From positions 3,038,001 to 3,102,000 of the forward strand of contig NZ_JAJHIZ010000003.1 in NCBI RefSeq assembly GCF_021538615.1: a stretch of 64,000 nt of DNA, written 5' to 3'. The stretch comes from Niabella agricola. Its GTDB lineage: Bacteria; Bacteroidota; Bacteroidia; Chitinophagales; Chitinophagaceae. The notes beneath the pieces were generated by a model. That model was not told the origin of the DNA, searched no databases, and saw only the letters and a program-made list of their open reading frames with translations. Made by a program: the position numbers and the translations under genes. This document shows, in pieces, positions 17,481 to 25,125 of this stretch (position 1 is the first letter of the stretch; the number at the start of each line of letters is the position of its first letter).

Positions 17481-19469
17481 ATGAGACAATTAAAACGAAG
17501 GCCAATATTTCTTTTGACGGCATTACTGTTTACCGTACTTACGGCGCATGCCCAGCTTGAAAAAGCGGCGTTGGCAGATAGCCTGATACAGACTGTTCCG
17601 GACAGTAGCGGGCTTCGGTTTTCGGCCCCGCTGCCGGCACTTACGCAGATCCCGGGGGCTCCTGCGCCCTTTTATACCCATTTATGGGATTTTGGCGACG
17701 GGCATTTTAGCACCGAAGCATCGCCTGCGCATCGCTACGCTGCGGAAAAGGATTACGATGTATACCTGTATGCTGTCAATAACTATGACGATGGCAAAAA
17801 GCCCGAACGGAGGAAAATAAAGGTTTCTGTAAAAGGAAATAATAATGTGGCATCGGTATCAACCGCAGAAAAAGATTTCTTTAAGGCGAACGGTGTTTTT
17901 GAGCTAAAGTACAACTGCATGGCCAAGCCCAATGATACCATGGTATTGCTGGCAGGCTGGAGAAATACCGGTACGGAAGAAGACCAGGGAAAACTGTACC
18001 TGTTTTTAAATGAAAAGATCTTTGACCAGACCTGTTTCGAAAATGCCGGACCCAATAAGGGGTTTCGCTTTTTTAACAGCGGCGACAGCCTGGTTACCGG
18101 GAGCCCGGTGCTGATGGCCGGCCTGGAGCCGGGCAGGCAATTGAAAATTACAGAAAGCGGCAGTCCGCCTTCATCGGTAGTACAGGTGCAGAATGCTGCA
18201 GAGGCCACCAATACCTTTTCAAGCACTATGATGCTGTATAAAAATAGCTTTATGATCGAACTGGGAAATACAGCACCCGGGGCGGCTCATTTTGCCCTTG
18301 CCGAGTTAAAAGTAACGCCGGAAATGATCAAAGACACCAATGCCACCGTAACCGTTACAGGGGTATATGTTCCAAAGAAAGGAAACCCGGTACTGCACCG
18401 TCTTAATATACCGGTAGTGAACTCGCATGATCCGAATAAAATGAATTTGAAAGGAGGGAGGTTAAGCTACCGGTTTTTAAACAAACATAAAGAGCTTACC
18501 TATAAAATCCGTTTTCAGAATACCGGTAAAGGACCGGCGCGTAAAATTGCCCTGGATGTTGCAACACCTGCAGCCCTCGATCCGCAAACCGTACAAATCA
18601 GGGATCTGTCACCGTTTTGTGCGCCCTGTCAGCCAGGCGCGGAGAAGCGGGGCTGTTGGGAACTGGAAAAGAAAGAGAGTGGCCTGTTATTTACGCTACA
18701 CGGGATCTACCTGCCCGGCACCAACCAGAAAGGAGTGGAGGATAAAGACAGCACTAAAGGATTTATGGAATTTTCCATTGTAACAAAGAAAAAGCTGGAT
18801 CCGGTTCCGTTTAAAGCGCGTACCGCTATCTATTTTGATAAAAATGAACCTATATTCACCAACAACGCTACAGGGCGGTTTAAGAAAGGTATCTCACCCA
18901 TTGTAATGGCGGGTTTTGAAAAAGCGGCGGGCAGGGGAATGATCAGCGATGGTATTGTAACCGGTGTGGGGCTGGCTCCGCTGGCGCCCTACCGGCCTTT
19001 TTTCCAGTTTGAACTGTATTATAAACAGGGACTTAAAACCGGTGCCGGGAACTATACAACGGCGCAGAACGGGTTTATAGCAATTGACGGAAAGAAAGAG
19101 GTTCCCTATAATAGAATAGATTCTTCCGTGGCGCATACCATTTCACAGATAAAACTGATTCCTCTTCAGCTGCGCCATAATTTCGGAAATTATTTTTCAG
19201 CGGGTGCCGGTGTCAGCGTTACTGCTAACCTGGGCGGCCATACAGAAACCGTGGTGACCTATCATGGTGTATCGGCAAACGGAGTAGCCGGACAGATCTA
19301 TGAACAACCGGGCACTGAAAAAATAAAGTCGTTTTCCAGCATACGCATACAACCCTTTATTGATGTTCAGCTGGGAAAGGTAAAGCTGGGTCCCCAGCTG
19401 GGTCTCCGGTATTATTATAACGAAAAAAAGAATGGGTATACCTTCTTTTATGCAGGATGGAGGCTCTAG
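17481..19469 (+). CDS. Secreted PKD-domain protein with DUF11/DUF7619-like repeat
   Basis: 662 residues. Signal peptide MRQLKRRPIFLLTALL...AHAQ. PKD fold near 60-110 with the diagnostic THLWDFGDGHFST. Middle part has the conserved-repeat pattern NSHDPNKM...LTYKIRFQNTGKGPARKIALDV near 315-355, as in Bacteroidota surface proteins. The last ~170 residues are rich in alternating aromatic strands (LRHNFGNYFSAGAGVSV, LGPQLGLRYYYN), suggesting a small barrel or outer-membrane association. Overlaps the next gene by 13 bp. Likely a surface adhesin or scaffold for the CHAT protein; partner role is inferred from the shared transcript. Confidence 0.75.
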   Translation: MRQLKRRPIFLLTALLFTVLTAHAQLEKAALADSLIQTVPDSSGLRFSAPLPALTQIPGAPAPFYTHLWDFGDGHFSTEASPAHRYAAEKDYDVYLYAVNNYDDGKKPERRKIKVSVKGNNNVASVSTAEKDFFKANGVFELKYNCMAKPNDTMVLLAGWRNTGTEEDQGKLYLFLNEKIFDQTCFENAGPNKGFRFFNSGDSLVTGSPVLMAGLEPGRQLKITESGSPPSSVVQVQNAAEATNTFSSTMMLYKNSFMIELGNTAPGAAHFALAELKVTPEMIKDTNATVTVTGVYVPKKGNPVLHRLNIPVVNSHDPNKMNLKGGRLSYRFLNKHKELTYKIRFQNTGKGPARKIALDVATPAALDPQTVQIRDLSPFCAPCQPGAEKRGCWELEKKESGLLFTLHGIYLPGTNQKGVEDKDSTKGFMEFSIVTKKKLDPVPFKARTAIYFDKNEPIFTNNATGRFKKGISPIVMAGFEKAAGRGMISDGIVTGVGLAPLAPYRPFFQFELYYKQGLKTGAGNYTTAQNGFIAIDGKKEVPYNRIDSSVAHTISQIKLIPLQLRHNFGNYFSAGAGVSVTANLGGHTETVVTYHGVSANGVAGQIYEQPGTEKIKSFSSIRIQPFIDVQLGKVKLGPQLGLRYYYNEKKNGYTFFYAGWRL

Positions 19470-22177
19470 GTAAACGAAGATCCGGGGAGCATACAAGGTT
19501 CCGCATTCCTGAAGCGCCGGCTGCTGCGGTGGCTGATGACCAAATCGTGGCCGGATGTAAAAAGAAATGCAGCACTATTAGACTCCTACATCTGTTACTG
19601 ACAGCTGCGGCCTCCGTTATTTTTTTTTCCGGCACACCACCGGCAGATGCCCTGGAAAGCCGCTACCGGCAAATGAAAGCGAAAGATGCGCTGGAGGCCT
19701 GGGCCGGCTTTCTTTTTGACCGGCTCGACGCCGATCCGGGGCTGGCTGTTAACCGGGAAGAATTTCTGAAAAACGCGTTGTGGAGAGCACCCCGTACCAA
19801 CGCGGAAAAGCTGGCCTGCTTTCAGTTTTTTATCAATACAGGCTGGCATTTACTGACACAGCGACAGATACCGGCATCTATTACCTGGTACGAGCGGGCT
19901 TATGCGTTTTATGAACGCAACAAACAGGATGCGGTACTAAAGGAGGAAATGGATTTTGAGGAATATATTGCCAAACCGCTAGGGAATAATTACACACGGG
20001 TGGGCGATTTTTCCAGGGCAGTGTATATCCAGCGCCGGGCCATTGACGAGGCATTGGCTGCGCACCGGAGCGCCATCGTTCCCGGCTTGTATTTAAACCT
20101 GGCAACCACGTATTTCCGTATGCATGATGCTGCTGCACTGCGGCATACCATCGCGCTTGGGCTTCAGAGCGCCCGTTCCGGAAGCGCCGATGCCCTGCCA
20201 CTGTATAATTTACGGGCGGAGGCCTATCTTGAGGCAGGAAGTACCGATAGTGCCGGCATCTGGAATCAGAAAGCACTGCAATTGGGCCGGCAATTCCCGG
20301 ATGCCTCCACCGCGTTACAAACGACCCTTTTAGCCCGGGCCCGGATACTGAACCTCTCGGGGAAACACCGGGAATCCCTGTATTACCTGGAGGAGATCCG
20401 GAAGCAGGTGGCTGCAGATAATATCGAATTAAAGGTGGAAACAGCGATTGAAGCTGGTAATGCCTACCTGCTGATGCAACAGCCGGACAGCGCCATTGCC
20501 TGGCATCAGCGGGCATTGGGATATTTCAGAAGAGATGGGCAAGGCCTGTTTCCTGATTTTAAAGTAACCACCGCGCTTTTTGGTGTGGCTACCGCATGGT
20601 TATACAAGAACCCGGTGGCAGCTGCCCAATGGTTTGAAAAAGCGGTGCTGAACGATTATTATACAGAGCAGTTATTGCCGGCTTCTCTCAATGCCAGTAC
20701 GGCTGCCTATGCGAATAAGAAATACTCGGAAACCGCCATTGCGCTGTATCACCAGTTATTTGACCAGCACCAGGATCCGGAATACCTTCTGAAGGCACTC
20801 TGGTTAACGGAATTGTCCAAAGGAAGGGTACTGATCAATGAGCAACGGAGAACTGCTTCCTGGAAACAGGACGCATTGCTTTCCAGCAATAAAAAATGGA
20901 TCGATCAACTGCGCTCCTTATACGTGCTCCTTGCCGAAACTCCGGAAGGAACGTATAAGCAGCAGATCCGGCAAAATATTCAGCGGCTGGAGTTTGAACT
21001 GAACCTGAAAGAACGGGAAAGTGTGGCGTTGCTCAAACTACCCTCCTATGAAGTGTTTCGCAAATGGGTGCAAACGGCTGGTCGCAAAAAAATGCTGCTC
21101 AGTTATTACCTGGGGGATAGTTACACCTATATCATCCAGGTACAAAACGGGATATTCCGGCACCGGCTGGACACTGCTACTATTGCCCATGTACAGGAAA
21201 TCGGCGATTTTATGCGTAGGTATTTTTATGCAGGCCCCGCAGCTTTTAACAGCAATCCCCGGGCATATTACAAACAGGCCGCCCAACTGCTGTATACCTG
21301 GAATCCCTGGCCGGACGGATCGGCGTCTGCGGTATTGATTTCACCCGACCGGGAACTGCATAACCTGCCATTTGAAGCACTTTGCACCACAGCCGGCGCT
21401 CCGGCCTATTGGGGTGCAAATACAGCAATCGGGTATAGTTTTACCTTTTTACAAAATGCCTTTGCCGGTACCGCCGGCAATACCGCCCGGCCTGTAACCG
21501 TTTTTAGCTTTGAAAAACCGCACCTGGGGTTTCCCGCCCTTCCACAATCCGCAAAAGAACGTTCTTTCCTGGCCCAGCATTTTGTAATACGGCAGTATGA
21601 TGCCGCCGGCACGTCCGATGCTGCTTTTATGGCGGCACTCAATACCGGTAATATCATTCACCTGGCATCACACGCCGTGGCAGATCCGGCAGCAAAGCAA
21701 CCCTACCTGGTTTTAAAAAACAAGCTCTACCTGGGCGAGCTTCAATACATCACTACCCGGTCGCCGCTGGTGGTACTGGCTGCCTGCGAAACAGGTTCTG
21801 GTGTGCTGCAGCAGGGAGAAGGCATGCAAAGCCTGGGCCGGATCCTCTTGAGCAAGGGGGTAGACGGTGTGCTGTCTTCGCGTTGGGAGATCGATGACGC
21901 AGCGTCCGGCGAACTGATCCGTGAATTTTACCAGGCATTGTCAGCAGAGCCCGACCCGGCAACAGCATTAAAAAAAGCAAGGAGTGCTTACTTGGAAAAG
22001 CACCAAAGCGTAGCGGAACAGAACCCGCTGTTTTGGGCGGCCTATTTTTACCAGGGCAATGATACTCCCTTGCTGATCCGGGAAAAACGCAGGACCGCGA
22101 TCTTGCGCTCCCTACTGTTGATCATTGGCGCTTTGCTCACAACCGCATGGGTACTCCGGCATAAAAAACTGCTGTAA
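19457..22177 (+). CDS. TPR-CHAT domain protein (caspase-like peptidase), membrane-anchored
   Basis: Up to 906 residues from ATG 19457, which overlaps the previous stop. A hydrophobic signal sits at about residues 42-58, so GTG 19529 or 19547 may be the true start. Residues ~70-480 are TPR-like helices; ~590-870 are a CHAT domain with the catalytic pair His in HLASHAV (~739) and Cys in LAACETG (~778), then GVLSSRWEID. A membrane helix at the C-terminus (LLLIIGALLTTAWVL) ends in RHKK. CHAT proteins are caspase/separase-like cysteine proteases triggered through partner domains. Topology places the CHAT domain in the periplasm if the signal is used. Substrate unknown. Confidence 0.85.
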   Translation: MEALGKRRSGEHTRFRIPEAPAAAVADDQIVAGCKKKCSTIRLLHLLLTAAASVIFFSGTPPADALESRYRQMKAKDALEAWAGFLFDRLDADPGLAVNREEFLKNALWRAPRTNAEKLACFQFFINTGWHLLTQRQIPASITWYERAYAFYERNKQDAVLKEEMDFEEYIAKPLGNNYTRVGDFSRAVYIQRRAIDEALAAHRSAIVPGLYLNLATTYFRMHDAAALRHTIALGLQSARSGSADALPLYNLRAEAYLEAGSTDSAGIWNQKALQLGRQFPDASTALQTTLLARARILNLSGKHRESLYYLEEIRKQVAADNIELKVETAIEAGNAYLLMQQPDSAIAWHQRALGYFRRDGQGLFPDFKVTTALFGVATAWLYKNPVAAAQWFEKAVLNDYYTEQLLPASLNASTAAYANKKYSETAIALYHQLFDQHQDPEYLLKALWLTELSKGRVLINEQRRTASWKQDALLSSNKKWIDQLRSLYVLLAETPEGTYKQQIRQNIQRLEFELNLKERESVALLKLPSYEVFRKWVQTAGRKKMLLSYYLGDSYTYIIQVQNGIFRHRLDTATIAHVQEIGDFMRRYFYAGPAAFNSNPRAYYKQAAQLLYTWNPWPDGSASAVLISPDRELHNLPFEALCTTAGAPAYWGANTAIGYSFTFLQNAFAGTAGNTARPVTVFSFEKPHLGFPALPQSAKERSFLAQHFVIRQYDAAGTSDAAFMAALNTGNIIHLASHAVADPAAKQPYLVLKNKLYLGELQYITTRSPLVVLAACETGSGVLQQGEGMQSLGRILLSKGVDGVLSSRWEIDDAASGELIREFYQALSAEPDPATALKKARSAYLEKHQSVAEQNPLFWAAYFYQGNDTPLLIREKRRTAILRSLLLIIGALLTTAWVLRHKKLL

Positions 22178-22449
22178 CAGAAAGCCACATAGAAGCGCTT
22201 CGCCGAAGCTTGCAGGAATGCCGGCTATATTTGCCGATAAGGATACACATCGTATCGGGCCCGGTGCAGATCCGGCTAAACCGGTCGCCCACGAACCCTA
22301 AAAGCATCCTCCAATGAGAGCCGCGAACGGATGAATCAGCCCCCCTTTCCCTTTGCCTTATTTTTTTTATTTTTTCCCTGTTCACCGGGTAACAAACGAT
22401 TCCTGCTGTTGATATACCGGTAGAATCCTCTTTTTAAAATTTAAAAACA

Positions 22450-23541
22450 ATGTTTATGAAAAAGAATATGTTACTCCAGACCCTGATGGTATTATCATTA
22501 GCCACCGTTTTTTATGCATGCAAAAAAGACAATACCCCGGTTGATCCGCAAAACACCTATCAGAAAGATGTAGAAAAGATGGTGCGTTTTTTTAAGGATC
22601 ATGAACCCGCCGTTGAAAAATTTACAGTGGATGCTGCTGCGGGTAGTACCATTATACTGCAGAATGGTACCAAGATCACTTTTGGTCCCAATGCGTTTAT
22701 TAAGCCCGGCGGAGCTGTTGTCACCGGCAATGTAAACATATCGGCCCGGGTGTTTATCAAGGCCAGTGAAATGATCCTGGGTGATAAGCCTACTTTAACC
22801 AGTGATGGGAAGATTCTGGAAACTTTTGGGGAAGCAATGGTTACAGCGGAACAGAACGGACAACAGCTGGCACTGAACCCCCAGCAAAAACCTCCGGGTG
22901 TTGTAGCTCCCGTTGGCGTAGCCAATGCAAATGGCGCGAACCGCGATATTGCAATGTGGGATGGCGACACCACGGTATACAATGAAACCAGCGGGTACAA
23001 CCACGAAAATGTGCTGACCACCATTACCGAATCTTATACCATTAAAAAAGGAATGCAGTGGACACAGATCCCGGGCTCCTTTGGCATGGCCAATGCCGCC
23101 ACAACCTACTTCCCGCTGGATAACCTGGGCGACTGGCGGAACTGTGATGCGCTCTACGGCATTGCGGCACCCAAAACAACAGTGCTGGGTTACTTCGGTG
23201 ATAAATTCAACATTAAAACCGGCAATAATTACTCCGGTCAGGATCCCACCGAGTTATTCTTTAAAGTAGCGGGTGTCAATACCATCGTGAAACTGTACAA
23301 CCCGATCTTTCATCCCATTGCTGGTAAAGAAGGATTGTTAAGCTACCAGAACAGCATACCCATCGGCGCAAACGGAACCTTCCTGGCTATGAGCACAATC
23401 AATGGTAAATTTTATGCAGAGATGCGGGATGTAACCATTGCCCCCGATGCCGGGAAAAATTATATGGGCATCAGTTTTAACCTGCAGGAGGTTTCCGAAA
23501 CACAATTGCTGCAGCTGATCCAGCAAATGAATACAAAATAG
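22450..23541 (+). CDS. Lipoprotein of unknown function
   Basis: 363 residues (ATG 22456 also possible). N-terminal signal with lipobox FYAC (Cys near 24) then KKDNTP, so anchored to a membrane surface. A beta-rich domain near 55-130 (ITFGPNAFIKPGGAVVTGNVNISARVF) resembles the ZU5-like/carboxypeptidase-regulatory folds seen in Bacteroidota lipoproteins. The second half is beta-rich with no motif recognised. Stands alone: 270 bp upstream without a gene, and a strong terminator 50 bp downstream. Confidence 0.75.
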   Translation: MFMKKNMLLQTLMVLSLATVFYACKKDNTPVDPQNTYQKDVEKMVRFFKDHEPAVEKFTVDAAAGSTIILQNGTKITFGPNAFIKPGGAVVTGNVNISARVFIKASEMILGDKPTLTSDGKILETFGEAMVTAEQNGQQLALNPQQKPPGVVAPVGVANANGANRDIAMWDGDTTVYNETSGYNHENVLTTITESYTIKKGMQWTQIPGSFGMANAATTYFPLDNLGDWRNCDALYGIAAPKTTVLGYFGDKFNIKTGNNYSGQDPTELFFKVAGVNTIVKLYNPIFHPIAGKEGLLSYQNSIPIGANGTFLAMSTINGKFYAEMRDVTIAPDAGKNYMGISFNLQEVSETQLLQLIQQMNTK

Positions 23542-23589
23542 AAATCGCCTGAAATCCTGGCAACCTTTCAATAAATACTGTATCTTTTC

Positions 23590-23617
23590 GGAGGCTGTTT
23601 TGACAGCCTCCTTTTTT
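23590..23617 (+). terminator. Intrinsic terminator after the lipoprotein gene
   Basis: Perfect 9-bp stem GGAGGCTGT / ACAGCCTCC with loop TTTG, followed by six T. One-directional, because no T-run exists on the other strand. Confidence 0.9.
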
Positions 23618-23795
23618 ATAGGACTTTCCGGCGCGTTTCGCTTTGCAACCTGTAAATGCCGGCCGGGCCTGTTAGCGACCAACAATAACTGCATGCCGGC
23701 GTAGTCATTGCTGCCGGAGATAAGGGTCTGGTATATGATTCTTTCTGTATATGATGTTTCGGGTCATACGGCGAGATTTCAAGTCCCGCATAGAT

Positions 23796-23873
23796 AAAAA
23801 AAAGGTCTTTCTGTAGAAACAGACCGACCTCTAACGATTGCTTGCCATATGAAAAAGTTAATGAATAACTTCT
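23796..23873 (-). ncRNA. Candidate small RNA, copy 1
   Basis: Minus strand: TATCTTTG box (23885-23878), transcript of ~78 nt, terminator stem GGTC..TCTGT / ACAGA..GACC (23829-23804) followed by eight U. The 3' module (TTTTTCATATGGCAAGCAAT through GAGGTC) is identical to copies 2 and 3; the 5' half is shorter and different. No clear TTTG box upstream, so expression is less certain. On the plus strand the matching ORF ends after eight codons (MKKLMNNF), so only the RNA part is kept here. Confidence 0.5.
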
Positions 23874-24121
23874 GATACAAAGATAGTCATAATTCATGCC
23901 ATTTTAATACAGTGTCATTTTTGCAGAATGACATTTACGCCAAAACGTTTAATGAACGCGCTGATTTAATTCGGAAATCGTTGATGCTTAACAATCAGCA
24001 TTAAAAAAAAATCAATAAAAAAACCAAAAATTTTCAATTTTTGAAAAAAACAGTTGTTAGTTAATTTATTGTTAAGAGAATCCCTTATTTTAGTGTCCGG
24101 TAACCATTGAAACAAACTATT

Positions 24122-24154
24122 ATGACCTCTAACGATTGTCTTTGCCAAAAATGA
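24122..24154 (+). CDS. Possible micro-ORF MTSNDCLCQK
   Basis: Ten codons ending in TGA. Preceded by a TATTTTAG box (24086-24093), a near match to TAnnTTTG, and followed by a strong terminator (24157-24185), so a ~90-nt plus-strand transcript is likely. Compared with the TSNDCL reading of copies 1-3, the changes at Cys and Leu codons (TGC TTG to TGT CTT) are synonymous, a hint of coding. The same bases are complementary to the 3' module of the minus-strand small RNAs. Could equally be non-coding. Confidence 0.3.
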   Translation: MTSNDCLCQK

Positions 24155-24156
24155 AC

Positions 24157-24185
24157 AAAAGCGGATTTTATAAATTCGCTTTTTT
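24157..24185 (+). terminator. Intrinsic terminator in the small-element array
   Basis: 12-bp stem AAAAGCGGATTT / AAATTCGCTTTT with one G-T wobble and loop TAT, ending in a run of six T. Ends the plus-strand transcript that carries the 24122-24154 micro-ORF. Confidence 0.75.
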
Positions 24186-24206
24186 GTTGCCCCTATCTTA
24201 GCTCCC

Positions 24207-24346
24207 GAAAACAAAAAAGGTCCTTCCGTAGAAACGGACTGACCTCTAACGATTGCTTGCCATATGAAAAAACTTAAAAAACTTCATTGTCGTGCTGCCT
24301 ACAGCTTTTATCTCACTTTTCTTATCCCCTCATTTGTTACACAAAG
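24207..24346. repeat. Direct repeat, first copy (partner 24807-24945)
   Basis: 140 bases matching 24807-24945 with four substitutions and one extra A in a homopolymer. The copies are exactly 600 bp apart at their left ends. Similarity fades gradually to the right (to about 24440 and 25040), which points to an old duplication of a longer unit, not a mobile element; no terminal inverted repeats or target duplications seen. Confidence 0.85.
24213..24336 (-). ncRNA. Candidate small RNA, copy 2
   Basis: Minus strand: TTTG (24371-24368), 18 bases, TAACTTTG (24349-24342), then a ~124-nt body ending in stem GGTC..TCCGT / ACGGA..GACC (24244-24219) and six U (24218-24213). About 96 percent identical to copy 3 over 140 bases. 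A small internal hairpin GCUG/CAGC keeps its stem while its loop differs (UAGG here, CAGG in copy 3). Confidence 0.55.
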
Positions 24347-24477
24347 TTAAGCAGCTTTTACACGTTCCAAAACACAATGTACAGACGGTTCTATCATATT
24401 CAATGCATCCGAAATCCGCCGAAAGGCTTATAAACACTGGATTTCATGAAAAAATATACCGGATATCCAAGGCCTGA
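24264..24477 (+). pseudogene. Frameshifted copy of the 49-residue peptide ORF
   Basis: Starts MKKLK like the copy at 24864, but a run of six A in place of five shifts the frame after codon 5, giving a 28-residue product that stops at 24350. In the original frame the sequence stays open to 24477 (LPTAFISLFLSPHLLHK..., ending YRISKA). So one inserted A separates a ~70-residue ORF from its start. Could be decay, a phase-variable tract or a sequencing slip. Its three hydrophobic-region differences from the other copy are conservative (I/F, T/A, I/V). Confidence 0.45.
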
Positions 24478-24683
24478 AAATGGAACGAAAAAACCATTGA
24501 AAATTGTATAAATAAAAGCCCAAACAATGGATAAATTCAAAAAGTTTAAAAAAATGTTGGGAAAAAAAAGTTTGAATTCAGAAAATACTGTTATTTTAGT
24601 TGCCTGTAGTCAATTAACTTTTTATTAACCGGTATTGAGTTGAAGATTACAGGGTAAATAAAGTTGGTTTTATTTACATGAAG

Positions 24684-24710
24684 ATGACCTCTAAGTTTGA
24701 TTGCCTCTGA
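24684..24710 (+). CDS. Possible micro-ORF MTSKFDCL
   Basis: Eight codons, or ten from the in-frame ATG at 24678. Upstream TTTG (24571-24574), 17 bases, TATTTTAG (24592-24599) resembles the promoter-like sequence before the 24122 micro-ORF. An in-frame 3-base insertion relative to TSNDCL leaves D-C-L intact. No terminator seen. Weak support; may be a degenerate copy. Confidence 0.2.
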   Translation: MTSKFDCL

Positions 24711-24806
24711 CGGTTGCTTTCTTTTTTTCTCCGATGAATACACCGAATAGCCCGCATTATAGATTGTAAAAGATTGGCCGCAGCTTGCCGTGGTTTGTAC
24801 GATACT

Positions 24807-24945
24807 GAAAACAAAAAAGGTCCTTCCGTGGAAACGGACTGACCTCTAACGATTGCTTGCCATATGAAAAAACTTAAAAACTTCTTTGTCGTGCTGCCTG
24901 CAGCTTTTGTCTCACTTTTCTTATCCCCTCATTTGTTACACAAAG
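24807..24945. repeat. Direct repeat, second copy (partner 24207-24346)
   Basis: Second copy of the repeat described for 24207-24346. It contains small RNA copy 3 and the start of the intact 49-residue ORF. Confidence 0.85.
24813..24935 (-). ncRNA. Candidate small RNA, copy 3
   Basis: Minus strand: TTTG (24973-24970), 21 bases, TATCTTTG (24948-24941), the best promoter of the three; ~123-nt body; terminator GGTC..TCCGT / ACGGA..GACC (24844-24819) with loop TTCC and six U. It runs antisense to the start region of the 49-residue ORF at 24864-25013. The terminator stem of copy 1 differs by a compensating C-G to U-A change, which supports a real hairpin. Confidence 0.6.
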
Positions 24946-25013
24946 ATAGCTGGTTTTTACAGGGCACTCCAAACCAACTATTGAGAGAATATGGTATGCC
25001 TAAGCTGTTATAA
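24864..25013 (+). CDS. 49-residue basic-hydrophobic peptide, toxin-like candidate
   Basis: Begins MKKLKNFF, followed by a hydrophobic stretch (about residues 7-25, VVLPAAFVSLFLSPHLL) and a polar C-terminal half ending in YGMPKLL. Shape (basic start, single membrane helix, under 60 residues) fits type I toxins or small secreted peptides. The minus-strand small RNA copy 3 (24935-24813) is antisense to its start and first 24 codons. A related, frameshifted copy lies 600 bp upstream and a truncated one at 23849. No clear plus-strand promoter was found directly upstream. It is not similar to any toxin family I can name. Confidence 0.4.
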   Translation: MKKLKNFFVVLPAAFVSLFLSPHLLHKDSWFLQGTPNQLLREYGMPKLL

Positions 25014-25112
25014 AAACTTTAAAATGCCCGTCAATACTGGATTACAGCGTATTTTCGCGGGGATGCCCAAGGGCATTTTAGGTGTTTTTAATGTTTTTGA
25101 AGGGATAGCATG

Positions 25113-25120
25113 TAACTTTG
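25113..25120 (+). promoter_or_regulatory. -7 box before the helical-repeat gene
   Basis: TAACTTTG matches TAnnTTTG six bases before ATG 25126, so the mRNA would be leaderless or nearly so. This decides for ATG 25126 over the in-frame ATG at 24991. No good TTTG at the right distance upstream. Confidence 0.4.
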
Positions 25121-25125
25121 TAAGT

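Larger units (their letters stand above)
23618..25125. other. 1.5-kb region holding a tandem family of small RNA/peptide elements
   Basis: No conventional gene. Three copies of a core (GACCTCTAACGATTGCTTGC...ATGAAAAA) at 23826-23858, 24241-24273 and 24841-24873, and two degenerate cores at 24123-24147 and 24686-24706. Terminator hairpins, promoter boxes and short ORFs around each are listed separately. AT-rich spacers between them (23886-24060, 24375-24590) hold nothing else that I recognise. Confidence 0.7.

Noticed and set aside
24151..24201. 16-codon ORF MNKSGFYKFAFLLPLS after the 24122 micro-ORF
   Set aside because: It coincides with the terminator hairpin and T-run, which explain the sequence better than a hydrophobic peptide.
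23796..24945. The repeated units as a CRISPR array or transposon
   Set aside because: Repeats are 140 bp, unequal in length, 600 bp apart, with no cas genes, no terminal inverted repeats and no target duplications.
24991..25125. Upstream in-frame ATG as start of the helical-repeat protein
   Set aside because: The extension is Cys-rich and a TAnnTTTG box sits just before ATG 25126; conserved-looking MPNKPGD begins there.
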